Source of the DNA: Trichobilharzia szidati
Taxonomy: Eukaryota > Platyhelminthes > Trematoda > Strigeidida > Schistosomatidae
DNA: 64,000 nucleotides
Direction of reading: 5' to 3'
Assembly (NCBI GenBank): GCA_944472155.2
Contig: OX235277.1
Coordinates: 29,894,804-29,958,803, forward strand
Shown: positions 19,049-31,180 of the stretch, in pieces
How positions within the stretch are numbered: the stretch's first letter is position 1
Layout of the letters: every line of letters starts with the position of its first letter
The notes under the pieces: model-generated
What the model was told of the DNA's origin: nothing
Databases searched by the model: none
What the model saw: only the letters and a program-made list of their open reading frames with translations
Program-made: the position numbers and the translations under genes

Positions 19049-19135
19049 TTACATGTATCTGCGGGAGCAGTTATATTGGGAGAACAGAAAGAAGGGTTTA
19101 CCTCTGATTTTCTAAATGTGTACCAAAATGTCTAA
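19048..19135 (+). pseudogene. PLE GIY-YIG fragment, plus strand
   Basis: The + strand reads TFTCICGSSYIGRTERRVY, the GIY-YIG nuclease core with its Tyr-Ile-Gly and Arg, followed by degraded sequence. It lies head-to-head with the minus-strand fragment at 18800-19048. Confidence 0.65.
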
Positions 19136-20149
19136 ACTTAATAGCCTGACATTTATAGAGGTTCAGCGTAAGATCATATGAATAAGATTTTTTCTTAAAC
19201 ACCACGGAATTATTTTATAAGGAATGTCTTTTGGCTGAAAAGAAATGCAAAATGGTCCAACTATGCTCCCTAACACCGCGATGGATGATTGAACCACTGT
19301 GTGGCTAGGGCTTGTCATGAGGGTCTTGACAGGGCAAATTAAGGCCCGCTTTGACGTAGACTTTTGATACAAATGTGAATTAATCGATTGACGTAGTCGA
19401 GACACAAACGGTAGTTCACTTCACAAGTAGGCAGCTAGGTGTGCTCTCTCCAAGGTTTTTACTAGGGCTTTACCAAACCTGTGAATGACCAAAAGTTGAG
19501 ATGAATAATATCGTCGTTCCGCCATTGCTTGAAAGAGATGCCAACCACTTGGAGAAGGTTCACAGAAGGTCGGCAATAAAGGTTAGCAGTCTTGGAATCA
19601 ACTAATTACGAAGAAAGTTTACAGAAATTATCTGTCTTGACTTTTGTCTACTGTCCTCTTAGAGATAGCCTAATCACCGTTTATTGGATCTCAAATGATC
19701 AGAATCCCCCGAATAAGAAGATCCTGTCTTCAGGTTATTATGAACTAATTCACAGTAATTCCCAAATTAGAGTGCTCTCTCATTTCTCCTACCTTCACGT
19801 TTACTGCCCTTAGAAGTCTGCTCCAGCAACCATGGCAACTCTGCTATTGGAGGAATGCTTTAAATGGAATTTGGTTAATCATGTGACAACACACCGACTG
19901 TGTGCAGTTGAGTTCACTCCCGACGAAAGTGAAATGGAATCCTTCCATACCACACTTTTTCAATAGGTTTTCAACTAAACTCGTACTTCAAACTTGTACA
20001 ATATCTGTTGTCTCATACTTCTGCTTGTTCATCAGTTAGATTATTTTTTATCTTAATTATCTATTCTTTTGACTGTTTACTAGTTTTCCCTTATGAATAA
20101 ATTATTACTATTAGTTTGCAAGAATTAGTTTGTATGGCTTCAGCTTTGA
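19136..20149. other. Unassigned AT-rich DNA
   Basis: No supported gene. Short frames at 19163-19405 (-) and 19592-19813 (+) have no recognisable domain; part may be further decayed PLE. Confidence 0.3.
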
Positions 20150-20310
20150 CCACGGATTGATATCAGTTAGAGAAACATTGAAAACCAGGGAGTGCTGAAT
20201 AGCTATTGCAACCTGATTTGGGACTCATTGGCACTATATGCCCACCGAAGTTCCATTTCAGGATCTTCCAATTACAAGGTAAGCTTGTAGGTCATTGGGT
20301 CGCTGGGACC
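20150..20310 (-). repeat. Sm-alpha-like SINE
   Basis: Contains the family's GATATCAGTTAGAGAAACAT tail block, an ACCAGGGAGTGCTG block and a decayed hammerhead-like core (TTTGGGACTC on this strand). The tRNA-like head is towards 20310. Confidence 0.6.
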
Positions 20311-20389
20311 TGATTCAGTTTCGTGATTTTAGTGTGACCACTAACCACTGTCACTCTCTACTGGGTAGACCCCTTTGGAGACTACTTCC

Positions 20390-20570
20390 TACTAGAACTC
20401 CGGGTAACTTCATCTTGTAGTCAGTCTCTAGAAAGCATCAGATTAATTTTCAACAGTTAGTTTATAGAAATTTGATTTGTTTCAAGTTTGGTATTCAATG
20501 GTTCTCTAACAGATATCAATCTGTGGTCATACCTATTACTATTAGCATTCCCTCTCCGTTTACACCAGAC
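20390..20570 (+). repeat. SINE tail fragment related to 29820-30020
   Basis: AACTTCATCTTGTAGTCAGT, CAGATTAATTTTCAA and CAATGGTTCTCTAACAGATA blocks also occur near 29860-29990. Confidence 0.45.
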
Positions 20571-23500
20571 AAATAATAAGCAGAAAGATTCATTTCAGTC
20601 ACAGCAGTGTTCTGAACTCAAAATGAGAGCACTTTGAGAAGAAGAAGAAGATGCGAGTTAATCAACTTTCGAAAGTATCAGAAAATTTCCAGAAAAATTA
20701 ACCGAAACCAACGTTTTTCTGGACATAATTTGATAGGGGGTTAAAAAGTCATCAATGTGAACACTCATAAATACTAATGAATATACATGAGATTTTACCT
20801 GGAAGCTTCTACAGCATTCCTCATAAGTCACAACAACGTGGTGGAAATGATGAAAAAGCAGTTATAGGTTTCTGGAGGAACCCTTGCATTAAATACACAA
20901 GGAAACTATGCTTCTTCCCACTTAGCTGCAGTCAACAAAGGCGTAATCTGATTACCAAATATTAGGCTGTAAGTAGCAGAATGCACATGGGCAATGTGGT
21001 CCAGCCGTCAGCTTATTATCACCTCCTACATAACAGCTCGCGTAAGTTCTTTGAACACACGGCCGAAATTCAAATACGACCTCATTTCTTCCCGCACTAC
21101 ATTTACTTTCCCAGTTCCATAGTCACTGCGGAAAGCCCTGCTGCAACTATCCAAAATATTCAAGCAAACAAAACTTGTAAAAGGCATCGATGAATTATAG
21201 TGAAGGTGAGGAAGTACCAAGGTTATGTGATTATTTCAGAAGCTTTGAGAATTGAATGTGTTGTGAAGTATAACGTTAGTGATTTTTCTGACTTTTTGTA
21301 TTATAGGATATATGGAGTTAATTTCTGAATAGTCAGGCAGAAAACCTATATCAATTCTATGTGTTCATCCTACACATTATTATAGGCAACAACAGACGAT
21401 AGATGCTACAGACGAATTACCATTGACCCAGCCAACCACGTATGTCATATTATGAATCATATTTTAAACTATTCAAAGTATTTCTGACTTCTTCATTCTT
21501 TGATTAGGTCATTCACTTAGGCGTACAACTGCAGTTGTATATTACTTTTTTTGTGTCTGTGATTGATATGGTGGGCGATGTTCAGTCAGCAAATAAACCA
21601 ATCAGATTTTGGCCCACCTAAAATAACGCTCAGTATTTTAATGATCAGGATTACAGACTACTAATTGACATTTCCTTGGTGATATGTTCAACTGTACATT
21701 ATTGAGAGAAATCTACTTTGTGGCTCGTGTCGTTGTATGTTGAGTAGTGCGAGCTGGTAAACAGTCAGTTGTGGTACAATGTTTTTGGCATCGTCAAAAG
21801 ATGGTCGTGACCAGAGCGTCTGTGCCCAACTCGGAGTCTCTATATAAGTCTCATAGTATTACGAATCATGAGAGTGTGAGTATTTTAATCTGTCAAGTAT
21901 GGTGAGAAGAGACATAAATCAAAATAAATTGGTTTGAAATATAGTTAAAATCATTAAAATCTCTAGAAATAGTGAAGACTAACCAGCTATTAAGACATCG
22001 TTGGACGACAAATATTCATACAAGTAATAACACCAAGCTGCAAAGAAAATATTTAAACATCAGTTGCGGAATTATATGCCAAGTATACTCAGTATACCAA
22101 ACACTTATAGCACGTATTAACTATTTAAGCGTCCCACTACCAAAACAATGCATTCAAACATAGAAATAATGTCGAACAACGAGTTTTAGGGAAGTCAGTC
22201 AATCAAACAAAGGCTAAATAAACATCAAAGCCCCGTCAAATATAGTCGCCTGGATCAATCAAAGCAAACTTACTCCGATTTTAATTGAACAAATCCTACA
22301 AATACCCAGCAGATAAACCAGGTGGCGCTTAATCGAACTGAAGATATGCCATATAACCGCCCATTAAAAGTGGAAACAACGGGTATCTCCGAATGGTAAC
22401 TCCGGTTATTTCCACTTCTGATGACAAATTTTCACAAGCTTTTATGTAATTGCGTGAGTTCGAGTAGAGCGCCTTGGATAGTATGATATGCTTTCTCGTC
22501 ACTCCTTTCACAGCAGTGCATTATTGCAGTACATCTTGATCATAGGAGTCAGATGAAGAAATATGGTGAGTGTTTGATGCAAGTAAGTATACCCACGTTC
22601 AAGAACTTTTAGAAGAGTGAATATATGATCAACAAACCCTTCTAGTATTTTTGGATTTGTCTATGAGCTGCGCTTATTGTGTGTAGGACAGTGAAAACTA
22701 GAATCTTGGATGTTGATTCCAGTGTAATTATGATGAGAAGACTTGTTTTTTTCACATTAACTGGGATAAATAATGGTCTGCACTATTCCTTTGGATAGTA
22801 CAAGAGTTAATCTAGTCAATAATACATCAATACCACCCTTAAACATTTCTAGAGTTATACTTTCAGACCACTCTGCTTCACCATGTTTGAAGTTGGAGAC
22901 AGCTTTTGTGACCTCACCTGCAGTAGCAGGACCGATACATATATATATATCCCATTCAGGTAGGGGTTGAACGATGAGCGTCTGTAACCAGCTGAACTGT
23001 TTTCCAAAATGTTTCGCCCAGCATTCCAGCTCTCTCTCTCCTAAGAATTTAATGAAATTTCATCCTTCTTCATGACCTTTTCACTTACTGAAGGCTTTTG
23101 ATTTAAAACCCGTCCTTTTAATGACCTTAAAAAGTTGACGGCTTTTCACTTGTGGCTGCTATTTTTCTTTTCTTTTTATCACTGACACCTGTTCGTTGTC
23201 ACTGAGACGACTTTTAGCCGTCTCATCTTTGATTAATGTTTGATCTATAAAATGTTTGGAGCAACCACCATTGGCTTCCATTCTTCTATCACTTCGGATG
23301 GAACTGCGAAAATCCACCGACGTTTACTAACCCTTGCCTATAGGCTATCAGAAGCTTTTACCACAATATTTTTACAGCAGACTGGATACAATACCAGGCT
23401 ATCTCAGGATGAGTAATACTGTCGTCTTCAGATGTGTTTATTAATCTTTTCCTTAAATATAGACTTTATACCGTCTGTGATCAAAACGTTCAGTAATGTA

Positions 23501-23713
23501 AGGCTATTGTAGGTACTTTTCCTTTACATACTATAGTTGGTCATGAGGAAATCTACCTGTAAATCAATCGAATCTTCACAAACCTAATACTTGAGAATAA
23601 ATTTTTAGCGACAGTGTATACTGGATATTTTCTACTCCTTGAAAAAATATTGTTTGAATTGTAGCCATTACCACCTATCACTATTATCAACAACGAAAAA
23701 TGCAAAGTTATGA
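20571..23713. other. Unassigned AT-rich DNA
   Basis: About 3.1 kb up to the left inverted arm. Only short unrecognised frames are seen (20777-20965, 20981-21193, 22773-22970 and others). A short (AT)n tract lies near 22940. Confidence 0.3.
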
Positions 23714-23749
23714 TTCCTTAATGATGGACTTCAGCAGCGCATACTTATG

Positions 23750-23835
23750 ACCCCATCAGGAATCAGGCCCAGGACCTCCAGGTAACGAGACCAAGCTCGT
23801 CGGCCATTTAGCCACTTGTGCCAAATATATCGCTG
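23750..23835 (-). repeat. tRNA-like SINE head (left arm)
   Basis: The minus strand reads TGGCTAAATGG (A box) and GGTCCTGGGCCTGATTCC (B box), the internal Pol III promoter of a tRNA-derived SINE. Mirrored at 52642-52727. Confidence 0.6.
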
Positions 23836-23837
23836 GT

Positions 23838-23905
23838 CCAACGGTAAAATGTCGGTCAACCACGCATGTGGTCTGGGTTTCAGTCCCCGGTCGACGCACT
23901 CTTAA
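23838..23905 (+). repeat. tRNA-like SINE head, divergent from its neighbour (left arm)
   Basis: TGGTCCAACGGTAAAATG (A-box-like) and GGTTTCAGTCCCC (B-box-like), in the opposite orientation to 23750-23835. Mirrored at 52572-52639. Confidence 0.6.
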
Positions 23906-24055
23906 ACCTCTCTAAACCTTTAGTAAGGCCGGTAGAGACGGAAGGTTGGGCGTGAGGCTAGCAACACATTTCCCCATAAAAATAAAACCACTGCTACCGA
24001 AGCTTCAAAGCTCTACCTTGAAGCCTTATGTTCCGCTTAGAATGTAAAGGAATAA
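23906..24055 (+). repeat. Repeat with 'GAAGCCTTATGTTCC' 3' end
   Basis: Contains GGTTGGGCGTGAGGCTAGC and ends TTGAAGCCTTATGTTCCGC with an A/T-rich tail. Related ends recur at 25250-25505, 30490-30640 (-), 33650-33830 and 46470-46625 (-). Probably the 3' end of a SINE or non-LTR element; the family is not identified. Confidence 0.5.
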
Positions 24056-25249
24056 AAAAATAAACTGCGTGAGGTACATACGACTTACTGTAGGATATGT
24101 TTAGTTAACCCCCACTCATACTGATGAGTGGTATAGTATAGATTACAATCTACAGTTAAAACATTTTGATCATAACTAAATAAGCATTGATACAGTATCA
24201 TGAATGATTTACTGGTACCCAAATTATCTTATGTCCTTTGCAAATACACTAAATTCATTTCAATGGATATTATTATCATTTATTGACTTGAAAGTGAAAA
24301 AAAATTCAGACTGATTTTACTGACATAAATAGCCTGCATTATAATCTACGATTCATTGGTGATTTTCAACATTAATGTCAAGTCGATGTGAGTGAGAGCA
24401 TTTTTGACTCAGTGACTAAAATAATGAGAAATAGAGAAAATATGATGTATTGTCTAAAATGAAAATTCTAGTAACCCAGCCTAAATGCAGATAAATACAC
24501 TTCCGAAGGCAATTAACCATAACCAAGGTCATCAGGATTGATGAGTGTTTCTATCATTCGGAAAGAATTCCGAAATCTCACGTACTGATGTGTAAGATGT
24601 GCAATTTGGCGATCTCCTTAAACCAGTGGACTACCTAAATTTTAATGCGATATAATACACCTATTTTCCTGCGTTTATTATTGATTTAATCTTCACAATA
24701 ATGAATTTAGATAGAAATTTGAGCTCACTCATATTATTGATTGACTACGAACCAATAGCTATGCACTTCATAAAGAAAAAGAAGAGGACAGAATTACGTC
24801 TTCTATCAAAAAGAACAACGTCGCATCATAAGAAACACTGTCAATGAATATCTGCTTGAAGATCCTGAACCAAGAGTAATTGTTTTGCACGAAACCATGC
24901 TGAGAATTCTCTGTTGTGTGTAAATATAATTTCCAGAATAAAATTGATTGTGTTATTATCATTATTTTGAAGTTGGCACTGAGGACATCCTCTATAAAAA
25001 CAAAGAAACCTTTCAAGTTAAACGATTCAACGCAGACTGCACAACAACACCTCCACCAACAAAGAATTAATGCTGTCTACAGTATTGGTTGAAGGAAGAG
25101 TTTCTATAAGCCAGTTTTATATCATTAATTGCACAATTTTTTAATTACTGAGGAGGTTAGTGTCTGATTATTGCAAGATAAATAGGAAACGAATCGGACA
25201 CACTCTGAAGAAACCGCTAAGTGAAGGCACACGTGATTTAGACCCTCAA

Positions 25250-25505
25250 GTGTAAGTAGAATAGGAAGCGACAAGTTGGGCGTGGGTTCGAATGTGACAC
25301 GGGAAGATCGCGTAAGAATGAGACGAAGACTTATGGACAATCTCGGAACCAGCAGACAAGACTGAAGACAACATGATGAAATGGAAACGAACTATCGAAG
25401 CCGTATGTTCAAATCGTGAGGCCAGCTCAAGACGGCTGCAGATAATAGAACAAAGTGGGGATGTTCTGTTGAAGCCCTAAATTCCACTTGAAACTCAAGG
25501 GAATA
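25250..25505 (+). repeat. Second copy of the 'TTGAAGCC' 3'-end repeat (left arm)
   Basis: GACAAGTTGGGCGTGGGTTC, GGCTGCAGATAATAGAAC and TTGAAGCCCTAAATTCCAC, then an AATAATAGT tail. The minus-strand frame 25125-25340 across it is a shadow. Confidence 0.5.
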
Positions 25506-26559
25506 AATAATAGTAATAATAGTAGGAGAGAAGCCTACTTCAGAGATAATGGATGATGTTTGTCACCTGGACGATAGAATGAGGCGTATTTTAGAAGCCC
25601 CACAAACTAAGACGATACAACTATTTTTAATGACTCTTGAATTTAGCACTTTTCAGCTTATGTATTAATTAATATGGCAAACCTAGATGTCAGAATCTCA
25701 AATAATCTGAATCTATTCTGACACCCAGCTAAATGAGACGGTTAGACTCAAAACTATCCAGTTGCATGTGACATGAAATCTCATGAAATCACCACTACTT
25801 AAAACTTCCATACTACCAATTTCGTGTGACATAACGAATATCAGTACAACTAGATGAATTATAGTAGCAGTAATTATTGTTATCAGAAGGTAATTAATCT
25901 AAGGAATATATGCACCGCTTAGATGAATTGCCTCCGCCAGTACACAACTGTTGCTATTGCTGCTTGTGATGTGTGAAAGTAAACTCACACTTCTTTGTAT
26001 ATTGCTTTCTCTTATACAACCCTAACTCATCTCACTTTATGCACAACACTTTCTTCAACGCTTTCAATTGCTAGAATAAAGTGAAACTTGATTGTGTCAT
26101 CGTTATCACCGTTATCATTTGTCAACTTTGTAAAACAGAGGCATCATAAAAACGGAGTTATATCATTCCTCCCTCCTTCATGTTTAAGTAAATCAAAAAC
26201 AAAATAATAAAATAAAATAATAAAACAAGGCGTTAATTAGAAAGCATGACTTGCTAACATTATTATCAGTAGGTGATGACAAACAATAAAAGCAATAAGA
26301 AAAAGTAGAGGAGAGTTTGTGATTCTGGTGTCTCAATGTGATGGTTGAATTGATTGCATAAACAGAACTTTTAATTAGTTTCTTGTAGTGATTTAATTAA
26401 CAAAGAGTCTTGAAATATTACTATTCCACAGTATATTGCTGATATATCAGTTCAACTGAAAGTGTGTTGAGTGTTTAAGTCAAAAATACTGCTGATTACT
26501 TGGAGTAACCATGATCTTCAAGTAAGCTAAAAACACCAAGTTATTTTTGGTTGATGTTG

Positions 26560-26720
26560 ACTAGCAGTAGATGCACAGGATGCGCATTTCGTCCTGTTTC
26601 AAACTCGTCATATGGATGTGACTGCATTCCCAGTGAGTAATGAGTGGTGTCCTCACCGAAATTTGAACCCTGTACCCGTCGTTTAAAATGATAATGCGTT
26701 GTCTACTAGACCACAATGGA
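26560..26720 (-). repeat. tRNA-headed SINE, second family (left arm)
   Basis: The minus strand starts CCATTGTGGTCTAGTAGACA (A box) and GGGTTCAAATTTC (B box), and ends near the TGACTAGCAGT block. Family copies: 30300-30480, 43650-43800, 56890-57060, 57075-57215 and 63045-63215, and the mirror at 49755-49910. Confidence 0.6.
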
Positions 26721-27479
26721 CAAGACGGCCAACTTCTGTGAAGCGTTTATCAGTTATTATTTGTCCTTAAGTTAATTTTGCATTTTCCCTTGACTGTTTG
26801 ATTACACTGAACCGAAAACCTTGGTCCTGTCGGCATGTTGGCTGCTAGATTCCATTGCTAGTCACCATCCACCGAATAGCATCATGTGAATCATCAGACA
26901 TTGTCAAAGCGTCCGTACTACGAGTCGATATGTCAAAAAAGACCAAGTGTTTCGGTCCGTCATAATCAACCAAAAATGCAAATATCTCAGTAGCAAATAG
27001 GCTTAAATCTACACGAAACGGTTTTTTGTGAGGTTTGCGCATTTTTATGGTCAAAGGATACTTAGAGCAGAAGTGGTCCGTTCACTTTTTCTCACTTTTC
27101 AGTAATCCCTATGCTTATTATTGTCCGTCTTCTTTTTCTATGTATGTTTCATTTTCTTTGCATTTGACCATCCAAGTTTGTTGGTGGAAGTCAATTGTAT
27201 AACATTGAATACTGCTGATTGACTGACATGAGTGGTTTGATACCGCTTAAATCAACCAGTATCTTTTTGTTATATGTTTATTATTTTTCTCTTCACTTTC
27301 TTAGTGATTTTCTGTAAATCCGTTTTCGTGGACCATCTGTCCGACGAATCTTGGTGATAATTCAATATCATTTGTTAGAGAAAAATGGACGAACAGGATC
27401 TGTTTGTAGCTCTCTTCCATCACGCCTTGTTGATAATGAACAATAATTAAATTCATGTTAACATGGCATTTAAAGTCGC

Positions 27480-27860
27480 CTATTAACTTCTACATATAAA
27501 TGAAACTATTGGAATCCACCCGAAAAAACGAAACCTATATATTCAAATGTTCGGTGAAACGCTTTACTTACCCTGGCCATCAATGTTCTATCTTTGATTG
27601 TCAAACAAATTGTCTTAATTCTACGTGATATTCAATTTAGTATTACATTTTTATGCATATTATCGCAGTTACACAGTCGCTTTTGAACTGTAATTCTATT
27701 GATCCTCTGAACAATCCGATATTATTTAAAAAGCATCAATATTGTCGATAACGATTACTCTTTAAATATTATGCATGTGTATATACAACTGTAGAGCCAG
27801 ATAAAGAAGTTGTCGAAAATGTGTGAGTATTCTTTCTCCAACCTTCTTCTTTGTCATCAT
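27480..27860 (+). repeat. PLE 3' tail (left arm)
   Basis: GGAATCCACCCGAAAAAACG, ACTTACCCTGGCCATCA and ACTGTAGAGCCAGATAAAGA followed by TTGTCGAAAA match the sequence after other PLE coding relics (41460-42110, 38890-39110 minus). Mirrored at 48612-48993. A minus frame across it is not a gene. Confidence 0.5.
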
Positions 27861-28329
27861 TTTGCTGAAGTTCAGAGGATATGACTTTTCTAGGTGTGTA
27901 ATACATTAAAAAGTGGGCCACTATGTCTACATAATCGTAATCCAGTGGTAAAACCACTCCTGAAATCTATCATCATTTCTCTGTACAAGTTGAAATTAAT
28001 CTTTAGTATTTCATAGCTGAACTTTTCATTGTTGTAGATTATAATTCCGTATTATATAGCGCATAGTCATACTCTGTTGAATACAATTTACTGTGTGATA
28101 ATACAGGGACTAGTTGAGAGAAGTTGACTAATTTACAAAACATCTAAGTAAATTATAGGATAATTAGATTAGATTTGTTCCTGTCAGTCAGTTTGTCCCA
28201 GCTGTATTCAAGCTGTCATTATTTGTTGATTGAATTTAAATAGAATGCAAACAAAAGCTACTTTAAATATGCCAAATAAAACTAAGATGCTAGGGTGAGT
28301 GACCGATTCCACATGACATTAAATTGTGT

Positions 28330-28600
28330 AGTTTGATCACGAACTGATATCAGTTAGAGAACCACTGAGAACCAGAGAGTGTTACAAAGATATCTCGTCC
28401 TAGCTTGGGACTCTTCAACAGGGGTCCACCAGGTCTGGTATGAGGCAAAATACCCACCAGTGACACTGGTCGATGATGATGTTATAATCGCGACTTGACT
28501 GAACTTCCAATTCCTGTGACATTGGTTTCCGTTAACGACTTCTCCACGTAATTTGATGGCCCTGAATCCGATCCATGGTGAGGTCATGACCATATACTAC
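28330..28600 (-). repeat. Sm-alpha-like SINE (left arm)
   Basis: The minus strand carries GTTGAAGAGTCCCAAGCTAG then GACGAGA, a decayed hammerhead-like core, and AACTGATATCAGTTCGTGAT at its 3' end. Mirrored at 47873-48143. Confidence 0.6.
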
Positions 28601-28717
28601 TGAAAAGTCCAAATCTGAGACACAAAAAGTGTGCAGTACTTCCTGGTTCCCAGTGGTTCTCTGAGTGATATCAACAGGCAGTTAAACTTGAATCAATCAT
28701 ATCCCTAACACTTGAAT
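28601..28717 (+). repeat. SINE tail at inner end of left arm
   Basis: TGGTTCCCAGTGGTTCTCTG through AACTTGAATCAATCATATCC to CACTTGAAT, the typical Sm-alpha-like 3' part. The inverted arm ends exactly at the last base of this SINE. Confidence 0.6.
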
Positions 28718-29819
28718 TTTGGCTCGTTTGGTTCCGAGTTCATCAGCTGTGTGCCAGGTTTGATTTGGCTAAGGCCCCCGAATCAGTTGAAAACATCAAA
28801 TGATAATGTACAGATAAACTATTGTCTATTTCATCAGTCTAAAACGGCAAAACTGAAATTCTTGCTTAAGCAACATGTAACTAATTGCCTAGATCATCTA
28901 GGTGTCATCTGGAAGTTGGAAAATGATGAATAGTTATCGTTTATAAACTGTACCTTAGTCATATGTGAAAAGTTTCTGTATTCAGCGATGAATAAATCGT
29001 GATATACGACAACCGGGAATACCATACCACCCAGTTGCTCCGGGCGAATTGATAATATACTCGACCGAATTCACAACTTGCTGTCTCAGCTGAAATGAAT
29101 CATGTACTATGCTAATTACTTAATCACTGAACCAGTGAAACGGCTGTCGGGTATTCAGATCATTTCAATCTGGCTAGGTAGCAAGCTCTACTGATTGATC
29201 TGAGTATTACCCAACTACTGATCCCAAATAATCAGTAGTACATAGTGTCATGCATTTATGACTGCTTACTTGATTACCATTTATGGTATAAAGCAGACCA
29301 CATAGTGAGGTGATCTGAATAATTTCGGTTTTCATAGTAAACCAAGGTGGTAAATTTCATCTCAAGATATGTACACTGCAAATTTGTGCTTGAAACGTCA
29401 AATAAATTTACTCTATGGGGAATTCGCGAATTTGATTGAAGGAATTTACTTGTAGTTACATTTAAAGAAAAGAAGTTTTGCTGTCTTGTATACTTCTTTT
29501 TTGATTGAGTTCTTCACCATCCATTTTCTCAAATTTTACGACATTCATCTGATGGCAGAATAAGTATTATCTTAGCCTTTTTCCCTTGTTGGTTACATCT
29601 GGAGGTATCTCAGTTCAAACAGATACGGAATCTTCTTGTTGAAATGATTATAATTTGAAGTCTATCCTGTTGTCCTTCATTTTCTAATTCTGATCTAATT
29701 GAGGGATGCTTTGGACTTCCAAAATGATTTTATTGTCCGTATTGGAGTTTAGTCTTGTTTTAAGCAACTTTGCAAAGAATTTTAGAAAAATTGTTTTGAC
29801 GTGTTAGTTGTATGTATGA
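28718..29819. other. Unassigned DNA with one dispersed repeat
   Basis: The block 29100-29340 (TTTCAATCTGGCTAGG, then GATTACCATTTATGGT) recurs in diverged form at 62515-62660 and 58800-58880. The + strand frame at 28712-28933 (73 codons) has no recognisable domain. Confidence 0.35.
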
Positions 29820-30030
29820 ACTGGTTGTGGACTCAACCGACCAGGACTCCCTGACCGAACTTCAGTCAACTTCATTGTGTAGTCAGTCACTTGTCAGGAT
29901 CAGATCAATTTTCAAATGTCACTTAGCAAGTTCTCCAACTGATATCAATGCGTTATCAAACTTGAAAGCCAAAAAATCCCTAAAAACTAACACTTGGAAA
30001 TTTAATAATATCTGTTTTAAGTAGAAGGAA
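29820..30030 (+). repeat. Sm-alpha-like SINE 3' fragment
   Basis: Ends with CAACTGATATCAATGCGTTA, TCAAACTTGAAAG and CTAACACTTGGAAA; no tRNA head remains. Confidence 0.45.
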
Positions 30031-30299
30031 TTGATCCAAATAAATAAATAAGTCAACCTTTCAAAGTACAGCTCCTCTAAAATCAAAGTATGACCAGAAA
30101 AAGCCAATCTACTGAAAGACAGAAGGTGAAATGTTTTTGTTAAGATAGATTTAGACGGCGTATTCCAGAGGAGATCATCATCTTCACTAGTCTCCGATGA
30201 TAGGTAAAAAACCACAAAATCCTCTACCGTAAGGGAAAAACATCTTAGTAGCTGCAAAATTCTTACAGCGCCAAGTTACTTATGTCCTGCATCCCGTTA

Positions 30300-30480
30300 T
30301 TTTGGTTGGTGGTGACTAGTAATGAAATCCAGGAAGTGTATTTCTTCCTGTTCAAGTCTCGTCAGCTTGATGGATGTACCTGCACTTCCAATGAGTGATG
30401 GTGTTCCCACCGAGACTGGAATCTAGCACCCATCGTTCCAAACGCCGAAGCATGATCCATCATGACACATATCCACGTCA
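30300..30480 (-). repeat. tRNA-headed SINE, second family
   Basis: GGTGGTGACTAGTAATG, ACCGAGACTGGAATCTAGCA and CCATCGTTCCAAACGCC blocks, as in the other copies. Confidence 0.55.
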
Positions 30481-30489
30481 GGATATCTG

Positions 30490-30640
30490 TTTTTTCAGCC
30501 CTTTGAGTTCCGCGTGAAATATAAGGCACAAGGCGTGATCTTTCAAGTTTGAGTAGTGGTGATGTTTCTTTACGGGTGGAGTTGTGAGCCTCATGCCCAA
30601 CCTTCCCTCTTTTCTGCATTTACCACCAGCTGAGCTGGGT
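30490..30640 (-). repeat. 'GAAGCCTTATGTTCC'-type 3'-end repeat
   Basis: TTCCGCGTGAAATATAAGG and GCCTCATGCCCAACCTTCCC match the copies at 23906 and 46470 in reverse orientation. Confidence 0.45.
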
Positions 30641-30959
30641 TTGGAATGTTTGAAAGTTTGGGCACACGTGTGTGCTTAGTGAGCATTCTACCAGTGAATT
30701 AACAACGCTCAGGATTTCTCTAGGTTACTATTTTACCCTTAAAATAGAATTTGAATAATTAATCCCATTAAGGAGACAAATGCAACTGTCCGGGTTATAC
30801 TTTTGAACTGAATATCATTTTTCTATCTATTTTAAAACATTTGAAGATTAACATTAAAATTTACACTAAACGTTTTGTTTTCATTTAACTCAAAAGTGTG
30901 CCGACTGATGGATGGAGTAGTGTAGAAGATGTAAATAGGATTTTCGAAGAGAAAGAAAA

Positions 30960-31180
30960 AGATTTAGCCAAGAATATTGTTTTCAATAACTTCCCCATCT
31001 GGCTCTGCAGTTATACGTACACACATACTATTTAAAAAAGAGATGTTTTAGAAATGTTGATTTGAAAAAAAGAATATCCAGCTGTTAAAAAGATCAATAG
31101 AATTACAATTCAGAAGCGCCCGTGTAAGTGTGATAATATGCATAAAAATACAATACTAAATTGGGTGACTGAAAACCATA
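30960..31180 (-). repeat. PLE 3' tail fragment
   Basis: ATAACTTCCCCATCTGGCTC, CAGTTATACGTACACACA and AATATGCATAAAAATACAAT match the PLE tail in the inverted arms. Confidence 0.5.

Larger units (their letters stand above)
23714..28717 (+). repeat. Left arm of a ~5.0-kb inverted repeat
   Basis: The reverse complement of 47756-52763. The outer edge is TTCCTTAATGATGG (23714); the inner edge is CACTTGAAT (28717). Paired coordinates sum to 76477 in the outer part and 76473 in the inner part. The change is explained by four extra bases (CTTT) in the right arm near 49500, opposite about 26977 here. I found only isolated substitutions in the stretches compared. The arm contains two head-to-head tRNA-like SINE heads, other SINEs and a PLE tail, and no gene. 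Confidence 0.95.

Noticed and set aside
28354..28593. 79-codon minus-strand frame, with an identical copy at 47880-48119
   Set aside because: Conservation is explained by the whole inverted arm being duplicated; the frame lies across SINE sequence.
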